From contig NZ_JAEKKT010000134.1 in the NCBI RefSeq assembly GCF_019510245.1, positions 155,655 through 219,654 on the forward strand: 64,000 bases of DNA. The letters run 5' to 3'. The first letter of the stretch is position 1. The number at the start of each line of letters is the position of its first letter. The notes under the pieces are model-generated. The model was not told the DNA's origin, did not search any database, and was given only the letters and a program-made list of their open reading frames with translations. This document shows positions 7,788 through 17,502 of the stretch, one piece after another. The position numbers were made by a program, and so were the translations under genes. Source of the stretch: Streptomyces sp. Its GTDB lineage: Bacteria; Actinomycetota; Actinomycetes; Streptomycetales; Streptomycetaceae.

Positions 7788-8999
7788 GTGTCCTCATCTC
7801 CCGCTTCCCACCTGCACCTCGCCGTCGCCCTGGACGGCACCGGCTGGCACCCCGCCTCCTGGCGCGAGCCGGTGGCCCGCCCCGGCGACCTGCTCACCGC
7901 CGGCTACTGGGCCGACCTGGTGGCCGAGGCCGAGCGCGGCCTCATCGACTTCGTCACCATCGAGGACGGCCTCGGCCTGCAGTCCTCGCACTACGGCGAG
8001 CCGGACGGCCGCACCGACCAGGTCCGCGGCCGCCTCGACGCCGTCCTGATCGCGTCCCGTATCGCGCCCCTGACCAGCCACATCGGCCTGGTGCCGACGG
8101 TGATCGCCACCCACACCGAGCCGTTCCACATCTCGAAGGCGATCGCCACCCTGGACTACGTCAGCACCGGCCGGGCGGGACTGCGGGTGCAGATCTCGGC
8201 CCGCCCGAACGAGGCGGACCACTTCGGCCGGCGCACGTTCCCGCCGATCGACCTGGCGGGCCTGCGTTCCCCGGCCGGACAGGAGCGGCTCGCCGAGCAC
8301 TTCGACGAGGCCGCCGACTACGTCGAGGTCGTGCGCAGGCTCTGGGACAGCTGGGAGGACGACGCCGAGATCCGGGACGCCGCCACCGGCCGCTTCATCG
8401 ACCGCGACAAGCTGCACTACATCGACTTCGAGGGCAGCAGGTTCAGCGTCAAGGGCCCCTCCATCACCCCGCGCCCGCCGCAGGGACAGCCGCTGGTCAC
8501 CGCGCTCGGTCACCAGACCGTGCCCTACCGGCTGATCGCCCGCCAGGCCGACGTCGGCTACGTCACCCCGCAGGACGGCGCCGACGCCCGCGCGATCCTC
8601 GCCGAGATCCGCGCCGAGCAGGCGGCCGCCGGACGGTCCGGTGACACCGTGCACGTCTTCGGCGACCTCGTGGTCCTCCTGGACGACGACGCGGCCACGG
8701 CCGAGGCCCGCAAGGACCGCCTCGACGCCCTCGACGGCGGCGCGCTGACGAGCGACGCCCGGATCTTCGCCGGTACGGCCGCCCGACTCGCGGATCTCCT
8801 CGAGGAGTTCGCGGCCGAGGGACTCACCGGTTTCCGGCTCCGACCCGCCGTCCTCGGTCACGACCTGCCGCGCATCACCCGGGACCTGGTCCCCGAACTC
8901 CAGCGCCGCGACCGCTTCCGCACCGCCTACGAGGCCGACACCCTGCGCGGTCTGCTCGGGCTCGCCCGCCCCGCCAACCGCTACGCCGCCACCGCCTGA
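7788..8999 (+). CDS. LLM-class flavin-dependent monooxygenase
   Basis: A 403-residue protein of the bacterial luciferase-like (LLM) superfamily, a TIM-barrel enzyme that uses reduced flavin and oxygen. Recognisable stretches are IDFVTIEDGLGLQ, ASRIAPLTSHIGLVPTV, and HISKAIATLDYVSTGRAGL. The GTG at 7788 with AGGAAGG 7 bases upstream is the best start; a longer frame from 7716 would run through the leader region. The Cys leader immediately upstream and the two related enzymes downstream suggest oxidative release of sulfur from sulfonates, sulfones or thioethers. The exact substrate cannot be read from sequence. Confidence 0.88.
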   Translation: MSSSPASHLHLAVALDGTGWHPASWREPVARPGDLLTAGYWADLVAEAERGLIDFVTIEDGLGLQSSHYGEPDGRTDQVRGRLDAVLIASRIAPLTSHIGLVPTVIATHTEPFHISKAIATLDYVSTGRAGLRVQISARPNEADHFGRRTFPPIDLAGLRSPAGQERLAEHFDEAADYVEVVRRLWDSWEDDAEIRDAATGRFIDRDKLHYIDFEGSRFSVKGPSITPRPPQGQPLVTALGHQTVPYRLIARQADVGYVTPQDGADARAILAEIRAEQAAAGRSGDTVHVFGDLVVLLDDDAATAEARKDRLDALDGGALTSDARIFAGTAARLADLLEEFAAEGLTGFRLRPAVLGHDLPRITRDLVPELQRRDRFRTAYEADTLRGLLGLARPANRYAATA

Positions 9000-9021
9000 G
9001 CCGGAAGGACCGCACCCCGTC

Positions 9022-10395
9022 ATGAGCAAGCCGCTGAAGCAGATCCATCTGGCCGCCCACTTCCCGGGCGTCAACAACACCACGGTGTGGAGCGACCCGG
9101 CCGCCGGCAGCCACATCGAGTTCAGCTCCTTCGCACACTTCGCGCAGACCGCCGAACGCGCCAAGTTCGACTTCCTGTTCCTCGCCGAGGGTCTTCGCCT
9201 GCGCGAACAGGGCGGCAAGATATACGACCTGGACGTCGTCGGCCGCCCGGACACCTTCACGGTCCTCGCCGCCCTGGCCGCCGTCACCGAGCGCCTCGGG
9301 CTGACCGGCACCATCAACTCCACCTTCAACGAGCCCTACGAGGTGGCCCGCCAGTTCGCCAGCCTCGACCACCTCTCCGGCGGCCGGGCCGCGTGGAACG
9401 TGGTCACCTCCTGGGACGCCTTCACCAGCGAGAACTTCCGGCGCGGCGGCTTCCTGCCGCAGGACGAGCGCTACAGCCGCGCCAAGGAGTTCCTCGCCAC
9501 CGCCAACGAGCTCTTCGACTCCTGGCACGGCGACGAGATCCTCGCCGACCAGGCGACCGGCGCCTTCCTCCGCGACGCGGGCGCGGGCTCCTTCGTGCAC
9601 AAGGGCCCCCAGTTCGACATCCACGGCCAGTTCAACGTGCCGCGCTCCCCGCAGGGCCGTCCGGTGATCTTCCAGGCCGGCGAGTCCGACGAGGGCCGCG
9701 AGTTCGCCGCCTCCAGTGCCGACGCGATCTTCAGCCGGTACGCCACCCTCGACGCCGGCCAGGCCTTCTACACCGACGTGAAGTCCCGCCTCGCCAAGTA
9801 CGGCCGCCGCCCCGAGGACCTGCTGATCCTGCCCGCCGCCAGCTTCGTCCTCGGCGACACCGACGCGGAGGCCGAGGAGATCGCCCACCAGGTGCGCCGC
9901 CAGCAGGTCAGCGGCGCGACCGCCATCAAGCACCTGGAGTTCGTCTGGAACCGGGACCTGTCGTCGTACGACCCGGAGGGCCCGCTCCCCGACGTCGACC
10001 CGCTGGTGACCGAGGAGCACATCTCCCGGGGCCGCGCCCAGGTGCGGATGTACCGCGACCCGGTCGCCATCGCCCAGGAGTGGCGCGAGCTCGCCGATGC
10101 CAACAAGTGGTCCATCCGCGACCTCGTGATCAACACGGGCAACCGGCAGACCTTCGTCGGCTCCCCCGCCACCGTCGCCCGCACCATCAACGACTTCGTG
10201 CAGGCCGACGTCTCCGACGGCTTCATCCTGGTCCCGCACATCACCCCCGGCGGCCTCGACACCTTCGCCGACACGGTCGTCCCGCTCCTCCAGGAACAGG
10301 GCGTCTTCCGCACCGAGTACGAGGGCACCACCCTGCGCGACCACCTCGGCCTCGCGCACCCCGACCAGCCACGTGGCGAGCGGGCCGCGTCGTGA
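9022..10395 (+). CDS. NtaA/SnaA/DszA-family FMN monooxygenase
   Basis: A 457-residue flavin-dependent monooxygenase close to the NtaA/SnaA/DszA/ScmK group. Family stretches include WSDPAAGSHIEFSSFAHFAQ, FDFLFLAEGLRLREQGGK, and LDHLSGGRAAWNVVTSW. Members oxidise nitrilotriacetate, pristinamycin precursors or dibenzothiophene sulfone, or dealkylate S-compounds. The ATG lies 22 bases after the preceding gene behind GGAAGGA. Its stop overlaps the next gene (GTGA), so the three enzymes form one transcription unit. In this setting a C-S bond cleaving role is the likeliest, but it is inference. Confidence 0.9.
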   Translation: MSKPLKQIHLAAHFPGVNNTTVWSDPAAGSHIEFSSFAHFAQTAERAKFDFLFLAEGLRLREQGGKIYDLDVVGRPDTFTVLAALAAVTERLGLTGTINSTFNEPYEVARQFASLDHLSGGRAAWNVVTSWDAFTSENFRRGGFLPQDERYSRAKEFLATANELFDSWHGDEILADQATGAFLRDAGAGSFVHKGPQFDIHGQFNVPRSPQGRPVIFQAGESDEGREFAASSADAIFSRYATLDAGQAFYTDVKSRLAKYGRRPEDLLILPAASFVLGDTDAEAEEIAHQVRRQQVSGATAIKHLEFVWNRDLSSYDPEGPLPDVDPLVTEEHISRGRAQVRMYRDPVAIAQEWRELADANKWSIRDLVINTGNRQTFVGSPATVARTINDFVQADVSDGFILVPHITPGGLDTFADTVVPLLQEQGVFRTEYEGTTLRDHLGLAHPDQPRGERAAS

Positions 10396-11471
10396 AGTTC
10401 CTCGCGATCACCCTGATCGTGCACCGCCCGGACCCGGTCACGGGCCTCCACAAGTCCACGCACGACCGGTTCCGCGAGGTCCTCGACAACGCCGTGCTCG
10501 CCGAGGAGCTGGGCTTCGACGGCTTCGGGGTGGGGGAGCGGCACGAGCGCCCGTTCATCTCCTCCTCGCCGACCGTGGTGCTCAGCCATGTCGCCGCACT
10601 CACCCGGCGTATCCGGCTCTTCACCGCGGTGACCACGCTGAGCCTGCTGGACCCCGTCCGGGCGTACGAGGACTACGCGACCCTCGACCACCTCTCCGGG
10701 GGCCGCCTCGACCTGATCATCGGCAAGGGCAACGGCTCCGCCCAGCGCGAGTTGTTCCACGTCACGCCCGAGGACCAGTGGGACCGCAACGCCGAGAGCC
10801 ACCAGGTGTTCCGGCAGCTGTGGCGGCAGGACAAGGTGACGGCGAAGACGCGGTTCCGGCCGGAGCTGACGGACGCCGAGGTCTGGCCGCGCCCCTACCA
10901 GCGGCCAGTCCGGGTCTGGCACGGCAGTGCCACCAGCAAGGAGTCCGTCGACCTCGCGGCCCGCCACGGCGACCCGCTGTTCTCCGCGAACGTCACCAAC
11001 CCCATCGAGCCGTACGCCGAGTTGATCCGGTACTACCGGGAACGCTGGGAGCACTACGGCCACGACCCGGCGGACATCGCCGTCGGCGCCGGCTCGGCGG
11101 GCACCTGTGTCGCCCCCACCTCTCAGGAGGCGCTCGCCGCCTACCGCCCGGTCTTCGAATCCAACCTGGCCTTCTTCAACAAGGCCGGGCTGCCGGTGGT
11201 CTTCGAGACGCTGGAGGACTTCGTCGAGCGCAGCTCGGCCCTGATCGGCAGCCCACAGCAGGTCATCGACAAGGTGCACCGCTACCACGAGCAGTTCGGG
11301 CACACCGTGGTCCATCTGCACGCGGACGCAAGCGGCCTCACCGACACCCAGCACCGCGACTCCCTGGAACTCTTCCAGTCGGCGGTCGCCCCGACCCTGC
11401 GCAAGGACATCCCCGACCCGCCTTTCGACTGGGGCCCGGTCCTGCCCGCCGAGGAGGCGACCCGTGTCTGA
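10392..11471 (+). CDS. LLM-class flavin-dependent oxidoreductase
   Basis: A 359-residue luciferase-like oxidoreductase. It opens VKFLAITLIVHRPDPVTG and carries the family motifs FGVGERHERPFISSSPTVVL, TAVTTLSLLDPVRAYEDYATLDHLSGGR and the flavin-contacting stretch around IIGKGNGSAQRELF. It begins with GTG overlapping the stop of the preceding gene and is the third monooxygenase in the operon. Its last codons overlap the start of a fourth, truncated LLM gene at 11464. Function is probably oxidation of a sulfur- or carbon-source compound. Confidence 0.88.
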   Translation: MKFLAITLIVHRPDPVTGLHKSTHDRFREVLDNAVLAEELGFDGFGVGERHERPFISSSPTVVLSHVAALTRRIRLFTAVTTLSLLDPVRAYEDYATLDHLSGGRLDLIIGKGNGSAQRELFHVTPEDQWDRNAESHQVFRQLWRQDKVTAKTRFRPELTDAEVWPRPYQRPVRVWHGSATSKESVDLAARHGDPLFSANVTNPIEPYAELIRYYRERWEHYGHDPADIAVGAGSAGTCVAPTSQEALAAYRPVFESNLAFFNKAGLPVVFETLEDFVERSSALIGSPQQVIDKVHRYHEQFGHTVVHLHADASGLTDTQHRDSLELFQSAVAPTLRKDIPDPPFDWGPVLPAEEATRV

Positions 11472-11530
11472 CATCCCCCTCGGCGTCCTCGGCCCCGTCC
11501 CGGTCTCCTCCGGTTCGACGGCCGCCGACG
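11464..11530 (+). pseudogene. 5' remnant of a fourth LLM oxidoreductase
   Basis: A GTG start overlapping the preceding stop opens with MSDIPLGVLGPVPVSSGST and A-A-D, which is the N-terminus typical of MsnO8-type LLM oxidoreductases. After about 22 codons the resemblance stops and the frame runs through unrelated low-complexity sequence to 11730. A full gene would need about 1 kb. The rest has been lost, apparently by deletion. Confidence 0.65.
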
Positions 11531-11568
11531 GGGCCCCACGTCCCCGGTTTCCGCAGCCCTCGCGGCGT

Positions 11569-11612
11569 GGTCGCGGCACGTATCCCTCCCCCGAAGGTTA
11601 CGTGCCGCGACC
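11569..11612. terminator. Hairpin after the monooxygenase operon
   Basis: A perfect 14-bp inverted repeat (GGTCGCGGCACGTA and TACGTGCCGCGACC) encloses a 16-base loop. It lies about 100 bases past the last intact monooxygenase and before the convergent metalloprotease gene, so it may terminate transcription from both sides. No T-tract follows. Confidence 0.55.
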
Positions 11613-11663
11613 GCTTCCCCCGGCGCCGGACAGTGGTCCGACCTCCGCGTCGCGGCCGTGCTG

Positions 11664-12743
11664 TCACCAGCACATGACCGCTGTCTCCCCCGACCCCCAC
11701 GTGGAATGGAGACGGACGCGGACGGCATAGCGGCGGCCCTTGACGAGCCTGACCGTGATCCGGGTGTTGTGCGGGGTGCCTCCGTCGTCGTGGCCGGCGA
11801 GGTAGCGCGGTTCCCCGTCGCGCTCCTCGAAGACCACGACGACGGAGTCGCTCTGCCCGAAGGTGCCCACGCTGTAGACGCGGGTCTCCGGCGGCTCCAC
11901 GGCGAAGTCGGCCTGTCCGCCCGGCCCCAGGCTGAGCGGCGCCGAGCGGAACGGCACCAGCACGTCCGGCGGCTCGGCGGGCGGGTACCAGCGGAGCACG
12001 AACTCCTTGTCTGCCGGGGACAGCGACCCCGGCGGGTACAGGCCGTTGTGGTACTGCTCCGGCTCCAGGACCAGCCCCGGACCGAAGGGGAACTGCATCA
12101 CGGACTGCGGGTCCCACACCGAACCGTTGGCCTCGGCCGGATCCAGCGTGCGCAGGATGTTGAAGTGGGTCCGGTCCCGGTTCCAGTGGTTCGGCGGTCC
12201 CGCGAGGCCGGCGTAGACCGCCTCGTCGTCCCAGTGGACGCCCGCGAACGGGCTCTGGTGCTCGTGCTGCATCCCGAGCGCGTGCCCGATCTCGTGCAGC
12301 GCCGTCCAGCGCCCGTCGGACCCGGTCAGGTCCCAGCCCAGGTTCATGGTGCGCTCGCCCGCGCCCACCGAGAGCGCGTCCCGGCCCACCGCCGACCAGG
12401 ACCCGTCCCCCGGCTGGAAGCCGATCCGCAGCTCCGCCTCGCACCGGTCGAAGACCTCGGCGAAGGTCACCCCGATGCCCAGGTCCTGCCATTCCCGGAA
12501 GCACTCGCGGACCACGTCCCGCTGCTCCTTGGCACCGGTCCACGGCACCCGGCGGGTCTCCCCGGTCCCCGGGACCGGGATCACCGAGGCGTCCGTGTCG
12601 GCGTCGAAGAAGTAGTAGTGCAGAGCCGTGCCGTTGACCCACATCCGCCGCCCGCCGACGAGCGCGCCGAGCCGCTCGGCGGCCAGTCCCGGCGCGAACG
12701 CCGGGGCCGACTGCTGCGGAAGCGAGCAGTAGCGTCGGGTCAT
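11664..12743 (-). CDS. Astacin-like (M12A) zinc metalloprotease
   Basis: A 359-residue metzincin. The zinc site HEIGHALGMQHEHQSP near residues 150-165 has the HExxHxxGxxHE pattern, and SVMQFPFG supplies the Met-turn. N-terminal to the catalytic domain are about 60 residues; after residue 260 is a beta-rich C-terminal domain that may bind substrate. There is no obvious signal peptide, so the site of action is uncertain. It is divergent from the LuxR-type regulator at 12838, sharing a 94-base promoter region, so the regulator may control it. Confidence 0.85.
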   Translation of the reverse strand: MTRRYCSLPQQSAPAFAPGLAAERLGALVGGRRMWVNGTALHYYFFDADTDASVIPVPGTGETRRVPWTGAKEQRDVVRECFREWQDLGIGVTFAEVFDRCEAELRIGFQPGDGSWSAVGRDALSVGAGERTMNLGWDLTGSDGRWTALHEIGHALGMQHEHQSPFAGVHWDDEAVYAGLAGPPNHWNRDRTHFNILRTLDPAEANGSVWDPQSVMQFPFGPGLVLEPEQYHNGLYPPGSLSPADKEFVLRWYPPAEPPDVLVPFRSAPLSLGPGGQADFAVEPPETRVYSVGTFGQSDSVVVVFEERDGEPRYLAGHDDGGTPHNTRITVRLVKGRRYAVRVRLHSTWGSGETAVMCW

Positions 12744-12837
12744 GCGCCCAGACTGCCGTTCGACCCGGCCGCACGCCTGAGTCGGGAGCTACTCAAGTCC
12801 CCCTGTATCAGAGCTGAGTAACGCGACTCATACTCAC

Positions 12838-14571
12838 GTGACGACTTACGAACGGGATGCGCGAACCCTCGAACTGCCCTGGCCCTTCACCGGCAGGGAG
12901 GACGAACTGGAGCTGGTCAGGCGGTCGTCGGTGGCCGGACGGCAGGGCGTCGTGGTGACCGGCCCGGCCGGCATCGGCAAGACCCGGCTGATCACCGAGG
13001 CCGTCCGGGGCACCGACTGCGTCCGGGTCACCGGCACCCCCGAGACCAGCGCCCTCCCGTTCGCGGCCTTCGCCCACCTGCTCTCCGACGGCGTCTCCCT
13101 GCCCCGCGCGGTCCGGCACCTGTCCGGGGTGCGGCTGCTGGTCGTCGACGACGCCCACCTCCTCGACGAGGCCTCGGCCGCCCTCGTCCACCAGCTCGCC
13201 GTGCACGGCCGCACCCGGCTGGTGGTGGCCGCCACCGCCACCGGCACCGCACCCGTCCCCGGCGCGGTCGCCCGGCTGTGGACCGGGGAACTCCTCACCC
13301 ACCTCGCGCTGGAACCGCTGCCGTACGACGAGACGGCCGCGCTGCTCGCCGGCGGCGGCCTGGAACCGCTCACCGTGCGCCGGCTGCACCGGGTGTGCCG
13401 GGGTGATCTGCGGCTGCTGCGCGACCTGCTCGGCGCGCTGCGCGAGTCCGGCCCGCTGAGCCGGGTCCCGGACACCGGCGAGTGGGCCTGGCGCGGTCCG
13501 CTGCCCCTCACCGCGACGGTACGGGACCGGATCGCCCCCCTGCTGGACCGTCAGGGCCCGCAGGAGCGCGACACGCTCGAACGCCTCGCCTTCGCCGAGC
13601 CGTTGCCGCTCCACCTCGACGACGACCTGGACCTGGCCGCTCTCGAACGGCTGGAGACCGACGGCCTCGTCCACGTCGACGACCGGGGCGCCGTCCGTCT
13701 CGCCCACCCCCTGCACGGACCCGCGCTGCGCGCCTCGGCGGGCCGCCTGCGGGCCCGGCGCCTGGCCCGCACCCCCGAGCAGTGCGCGCCCGCCCTGCAG
13801 GACGAACAGGAACGACTCGTGGAACGCATCGAGCAGTTGGACGTACGGGAGGTGCCGGCCCCGGTGGGGGAGTGGCTGGCAGCGGGAGACCTGCCCGTAC
13901 CGGCCGGGTACGCGGCCGTGCGTGCCCGGTACTCGTGGCTTCGGGGGGAGCTGCGAGAGGCGGCGGCGTGGGCGAGGGAGGGACTGCGGGCGGCGCCGGG
14001 GGACGCCTCCTGCCGTACCGAACTCGCCCGTGCCGCCGCCGAGTGGGGGGAGGGCGCCGTAGTGCGCGGGGACGGGGGTCTCGCGCACTACGGCGCCGTA
14101 CGGCCAGGGGATCCGGAGCGCGTCGCGGGGCGGCTGGACGGCGTGCTCGCCCAGCACGCGGAGGCGCTCGTCCGCGGTGACGGGCCCGCCCTGGACCGGG
14201 CGGCCGAGGCGCTGGCGGCGCGCGGCCTGCTGCTGTTCGCGGCCGAGGCCCACGCCCACGCGGCCCGCGCCCACCGCGACCCGCGCGCCGCCCGGACGTC
14301 CCGCACCCGCGCGGTCGCCCTCGCCCGCCGCTGCCAGGGCGCCCGCACCCGGGCCCTGTCCGGCCTCGTCCTCGGCGAACTCACCGCCCGCCAGCGCCAG
14401 ATCGTCGGCCTCGCCGCCGCGGGCCTCAGCAACCGGCAGATCGCCGAGCAACTCACCCTGTCCGTGCGGACGGTGGGCAACCACCTCTACAGCGCCTACA
14501 CCCGCCTCGGTGCGAACGACCGCACGGCGCTCCCGTGGCTGGTGACACAGCCGGACCGGCAGTCGGCCTAG
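12838..14571 (+). CDS. LuxR-type ATPase transcriptional regulator
   Basis: A 577-residue regulator with an N-terminal AAA/NB-ARC-like ATPase. Walker A is GPAGIGKTR near residue 41 and Walker B is LLVVDDAHLLDE near residue 102. A helical middle region follows, and a LuxR/GerE helix-turn-helix occupies the last 65 residues (LTARQRQIVGLAAAGLSNRQ, then TVGNHLYSAYTRLG). Typical LAL regulators are about 900 residues, so this is a short form with a reduced TPR-like middle. The GTG at 12838 sits at the edge of the shared promoter with the metalloprotease. The signal it senses is unknown. Confidence 0.88.
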   Translation: MTTYERDARTLELPWPFTGREDELELVRRSSVAGRQGVVVTGPAGIGKTRLITEAVRGTDCVRVTGTPETSALPFAAFAHLLSDGVSLPRAVRHLSGVRLLVVDDAHLLDEASAALVHQLAVHGRTRLVVAATATGTAPVPGAVARLWTGELLTHLALEPLPYDETAALLAGGGLEPLTVRRLHRVCRGDLRLLRDLLGALRESGPLSRVPDTGEWAWRGPLPLTATVRDRIAPLLDRQGPQERDTLERLAFAEPLPLHLDDDLDLAALERLETDGLVHVDDRGAVRLAHPLHGPALRASAGRLRARRLARTPEQCAPALQDEQERLVERIEQLDVREVPAPVGEWLAAGDLPVPAGYAAVRARYSWLRGELREAAAWAREGLRAAPGDASCRTELARAAAEWGEGAVVRGDGGLAHYGAVRPGDPERVAGRLDGVLAQHAEALVRGDGPALDRAAEALAARGLLLFAAEAHAHAARAHRDPRAARTSRTRAVALARRCQGARTRALSGLVLGELTARQRQIVGLAAAGLSNRQIAEQLTLSVRTVGNHLYSAYTRLGANDRTALPWLVTQPDRQSA

Positions 14572-14589
14572 CAGGGACCGTCGGTCGAG

Positions 14590-14784
14590 GAACCCGCTCG
14601 CGGCGGTGAGGCTGCCCCAGAGGGCGGCCTCGCCGTGGGAGGCGAGAGCGGTGATGACCGCCGGGGAGACGGCGAGGCCGAAGCCCGTTGACAGCTGGAA
14701 GCGGGCCAGGGCGCGTCCCACGGCATGGGCCGGGGCGAGGGTCGCCACGAGCGCGGTGGCGCTGCCGACGTAGATGATCTCGCC
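14590..14784 (-). pseudogene. 3' remnant of an MFS transporter
   Basis: On the minus strand about 65 codons read like the second half of a major facilitator: GEIIYVGSATALVATLAP, then a segment with ALARFQLSTGFGLAVSP and ALWGSLTAASG. Upstream of this the frame dissolves into short repeated CGGCA(A/G)ATCGGCC units (14790-14830) with no transporter sequence, and no start is present. It is a decayed or deleted gene squeezed between the LuxR regulator and the CHAT gene. Confidence 0.6.
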
Positions 14785-14868
14785 GACGCGGCCGATCTGC
14801 CGGCGCTGGGGGCCGATTTGCCGGCGGCCGTACTGCGCTGAGCGGCTTCGCCGGCCCCGGCGCCCCGT

Positions 14869-17502
14869 TCAGGCCGCCCCGAACGCGGCGAACGCCCAGC
14901 CCGTCGCCTGGTGGAGCGCGTCGTTCGGCAGGGCGGCCCGGGCGTCGCGCAGCGCCTCCGCCAGCGACAGCCCTGCGCCCAGCCCCTTGTGCAGGGCCAG
15001 CATCAGCGGGACCACGGCCGCGTCGTTGACAGGGGCGCTGCTCGCCACCACCCCGGCCGTGCCCAGCGGCAGCAACGCGGTGACCAGGCCGAGAAGTTCG
15101 TCGGCACCGACCGAGGCGAGCCGGGCCGTGTCGCAGCTGGAGAGGATGATCCGGTAGGGGCTGCGGGCGAGGCGCTCGAAGTCGTGCACGATCAGCGGGC
15201 CGTCCGCCATCCGCAGCGAGGAGAAGAGCGGGCTGTCCGCGCGGAACGTGCCGTGCGCGGCGATGTGGGCGAGCGCGGCGCCGTCCAACTCCTCCAGCAC
15301 CCTGGGGACCTGGGCCTCGTCGTGCTCCAGGATCCGCGCCGCCGCGTACCGCCCCGCCACCTCGGGCACCTCCGCGCCCCCGGTCGCCAGCCCCGGCCCC
15401 CGGACCAGTACATGGCGGCCGCCCGGCGGCGGCTCGGTCTCCCGGGCCCGCAGCCAGCTCGACGCCGACGGCGACACGCTGAGCACCCGCTCCCGGAGGG
15501 AGGGCAGCAGGGCCCAGGGCACCCGGTGCAGCGCACCCGGCGGGACGATCACCACCGGCCCGGAGCCGAGCTGGTCCGCGGCCGCGCCCAGGAGCAGCTC
15601 CTCAAGGCGCCGCCCGGCGGCCTCCACCACCGGCAGCCGCGCCTCCGCCCCGGGGTGGGCGAGCCGCCGCAGCCCCGCCTGGACGTGCTCCGCCTCGGCG
15701 ACCGCCTCCGCCAGCAGGCCGCCCGCGAACCGCCGCACCCGGCCCTGACCGCACAGCAGGATGTGCACCCGGCCGTCCAGGACGGCGAGTTCGACCAGCC
15801 GGGCCTCACCGAGCCGCTCCAGGAGCCGCGCCGGGTCGAAACGGTCGCCGCCGCCGGGGGCGTCGCCGCGCGTGTGGTGGGTGCGGGCGCGGATCTCCCG
15901 TTCCAGGCGCCGCTGTTCCCGCTCCAGGGCGGGCACCGGACGCCTCTCCCGGCGGGCCTCCTCCGCGCGGGAGGCGATCTCCCGGAACGCGGTGAGCGAA
16001 GCCAGCAGAGCGGGGTCGGCGGGCGGCCGGGTCGGGGGAGTGGACAGCACCGTGGCCCGCCAGCGCTCGCTCCACTCCAGGAGCCGGCGCGGGCCGCCGT
16101 GCGCGAGGCTCGCCTGCTGGGCCAGCGCGGCCAGTTCGGCTCCCTGTGCGGTGGCGCGGGCCCGCAGCTCCGAGGCGCCGAGGGTCATCCGGTGGTCGTC
16201 CAGGACGTCGAGGCCGCGCCGGCAGGCCTCCAGGACGCCACGGCGCGAACCGGCCGCCCGGGCCCGCAGCGCCTGTGCGGCCCAGCCGGTCATCCGGGCC
16301 AGCGGCGGTCCGACGTGCCTGCTGCGCGCGGCCACCGCCAGATGCCGCTCCGCGTCCGCCGTCCAGCCCAGCGCCAGCGCGATCCGCCCGGCGAGCAGCG
16401 AGGCCTCCGGCGCGGCCGGCGCACCGAAGGAGGCCAGCCGGTCGGCGACCGCCGCCGCGTCCTGCACCAGCCGCCCCGACGCGGCCCCGCCCGCCACCCG
16501 CGCCTCGATCAGCGCCAGCCGCGCATGCGTCTCCCACCAGCTCCGCCGCTGCCCCGAGAACAGCCGTACGGCGACGGCGGCCCGGGCGATCGCGGTCTGC
16601 GGGTCCCCGGTCGACAGCGCCGACCGGGCGGCGGTGAGCAGCAGTTCGGCCTTGCGGGTGGACTGCCCGCCGATCCGGTCCAGGGCCGCGATCGCCGCGT
16701 CCGCCTCGGCCAGCGCCTCCGGGGCCAGTCCGGCCGCCATCAGAACGTCGCAGCGCGCGATGTACAGCATGAACGAGGGCGTGCCCAGCCCGTCGTACCG
16801 CTCCTTGGCCTCGGCCAGCAGCCGCAGCGCCGCCGGGATGTCCCCGGACCGGTACGCGGCCAGGCCCCGGTTCTCCACGGCGACCGCCTTGTCGTGCTCC
16901 TGGCCCGTCGTCTCCCACAGCAGCTCCGCCGCCGTGAAGTCCGCGTCGGCCCGCTCCACCGCGCCCATCGCCAGATGCACGGTGGCCCGCACGCTCAGGG
17001 CCCGCGCGGTCCAGATGACGTCGTCGGCCTGCCGCAGCACCGGTATCGCCCGACGCAGGTCCTCCAGGGCCTCCTTGTGCCGGCCCAGCACCCACCCGGC
17101 GAACGCCCGCCGGTACAGCACCCGCGCCCGCGTGTGCCCGTTGCCCCGGGCCACCCCGCGGTCCAGCGCGGCCAGTCCCTGCCGGGTGCGCCCCGCGTGC
17201 ACCAGGGCGACCCCGAGGGTGGCGAGAACGTCCGCCTCCCGGTCCGCCGAGTCCGCGCGCGCCGCCCAGTCCCGGGCGCGCCGCAGATGGTCGAGGGCCA
17301 CGGCCAGGTCCCCGAAGTCCCGCTGCCAGATGCCGATGACCTGGTGCGCGACGGACGCGTCGAGCGGCGACGGATCGGACCGAAGGACGCTCTCCGCCCG
17401 CGCCAGGGCCTCGCCGGGGGCGGCGAACACCATCGGCAGGAGCTCCGTAACCGAATCGCTTCGCGCAGTCACCCCTCGGATGGTAGTGGCCTGGGCATAC
17501 AT
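14869..17502 (-). CDS. TPR-CHAT caspase-like protease
   Basis: An 877-residue cytoplasmic protein. Residues 20-450 are a chain of helical repeats of TPR type (for example VLATLGVALVHAGRTRQGL and ALEDLRRAIPVLRQADD). The C-terminal 300 residues form a CHAT domain with the catalytic His in LAHIAAHGTF and the catalytic Cys in RIILSSCDTARL. CHAT proteases are caspase/separase relatives, held inactive until the repeat region senses a partner. The ATG at 17502 is chosen as the first good start. It is divergent from a subtilase-sigma operon with an 83-base spacer, which suggests a joint function. Confidence 0.9.
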   Translation of the reverse strand: MYAQATTIRGVTARSDSVTELLPMVFAAPGEALARAESVLRSDPSPLDASVAHQVIGIWQRDFGDLAVALDHLRRARDWAARADSADREADVLATLGVALVHAGRTRQGLAALDRGVARGNGHTRARVLYRRAFAGWVLGRHKEALEDLRRAIPVLRQADDVIWTARALSVRATVHLAMGAVERADADFTAAELLWETTGQEHDKAVAVENRGLAAYRSGDIPAALRLLAEAKERYDGLGTPSFMLYIARCDVLMAAGLAPEALAEADAAIAALDRIGGQSTRKAELLLTAARSALSTGDPQTAIARAAVAVRLFSGQRRSWWETHARLALIEARVAGGAASGRLVQDAAAVADRLASFGAPAAPEASLLAGRIALALGWTADAERHLAVAARSRHVGPPLARMTGWAAQALRARAAGSRRGVLEACRRGLDVLDDHRMTLGASELRARATAQGAELAALAQQASLAHGGPRRLLEWSERWRATVLSTPPTRPPADPALLASLTAFREIASRAEEARRERRPVPALEREQRRLEREIRARTHHTRGDAPGGGDRFDPARLLERLGEARLVELAVLDGRVHILLCGQGRVRRFAGGLLAEAVAEAEHVQAGLRRLAHPGAEARLPVVEAAGRRLEELLLGAAADQLGSGPVVIVPPGALHRVPWALLPSLRERVLSVSPSASSWLRARETEPPPGGRHVLVRGPGLATGGAEVPEVAGRYAAARILEHDEAQVPRVLEELDGAALAHIAAHGTFRADSPLFSSLRMADGPLIVHDFERLARSPYRIILSSCDTARLASVGADELLGLVTALLPLGTAGVVASSAPVNDAAVVPLMLALHKGLGAGLSLAEALRDARAALPNDALHQATGWAFAAFGAA

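Noticed and set aside
11464..11730. 88-residue protein overlapping the last monooxygenase gene
   Set aside because: Only the first 22 residues match a family; the remainder spans a terminator hairpin and reads as low-complexity, so it is treated as a gene remnant.
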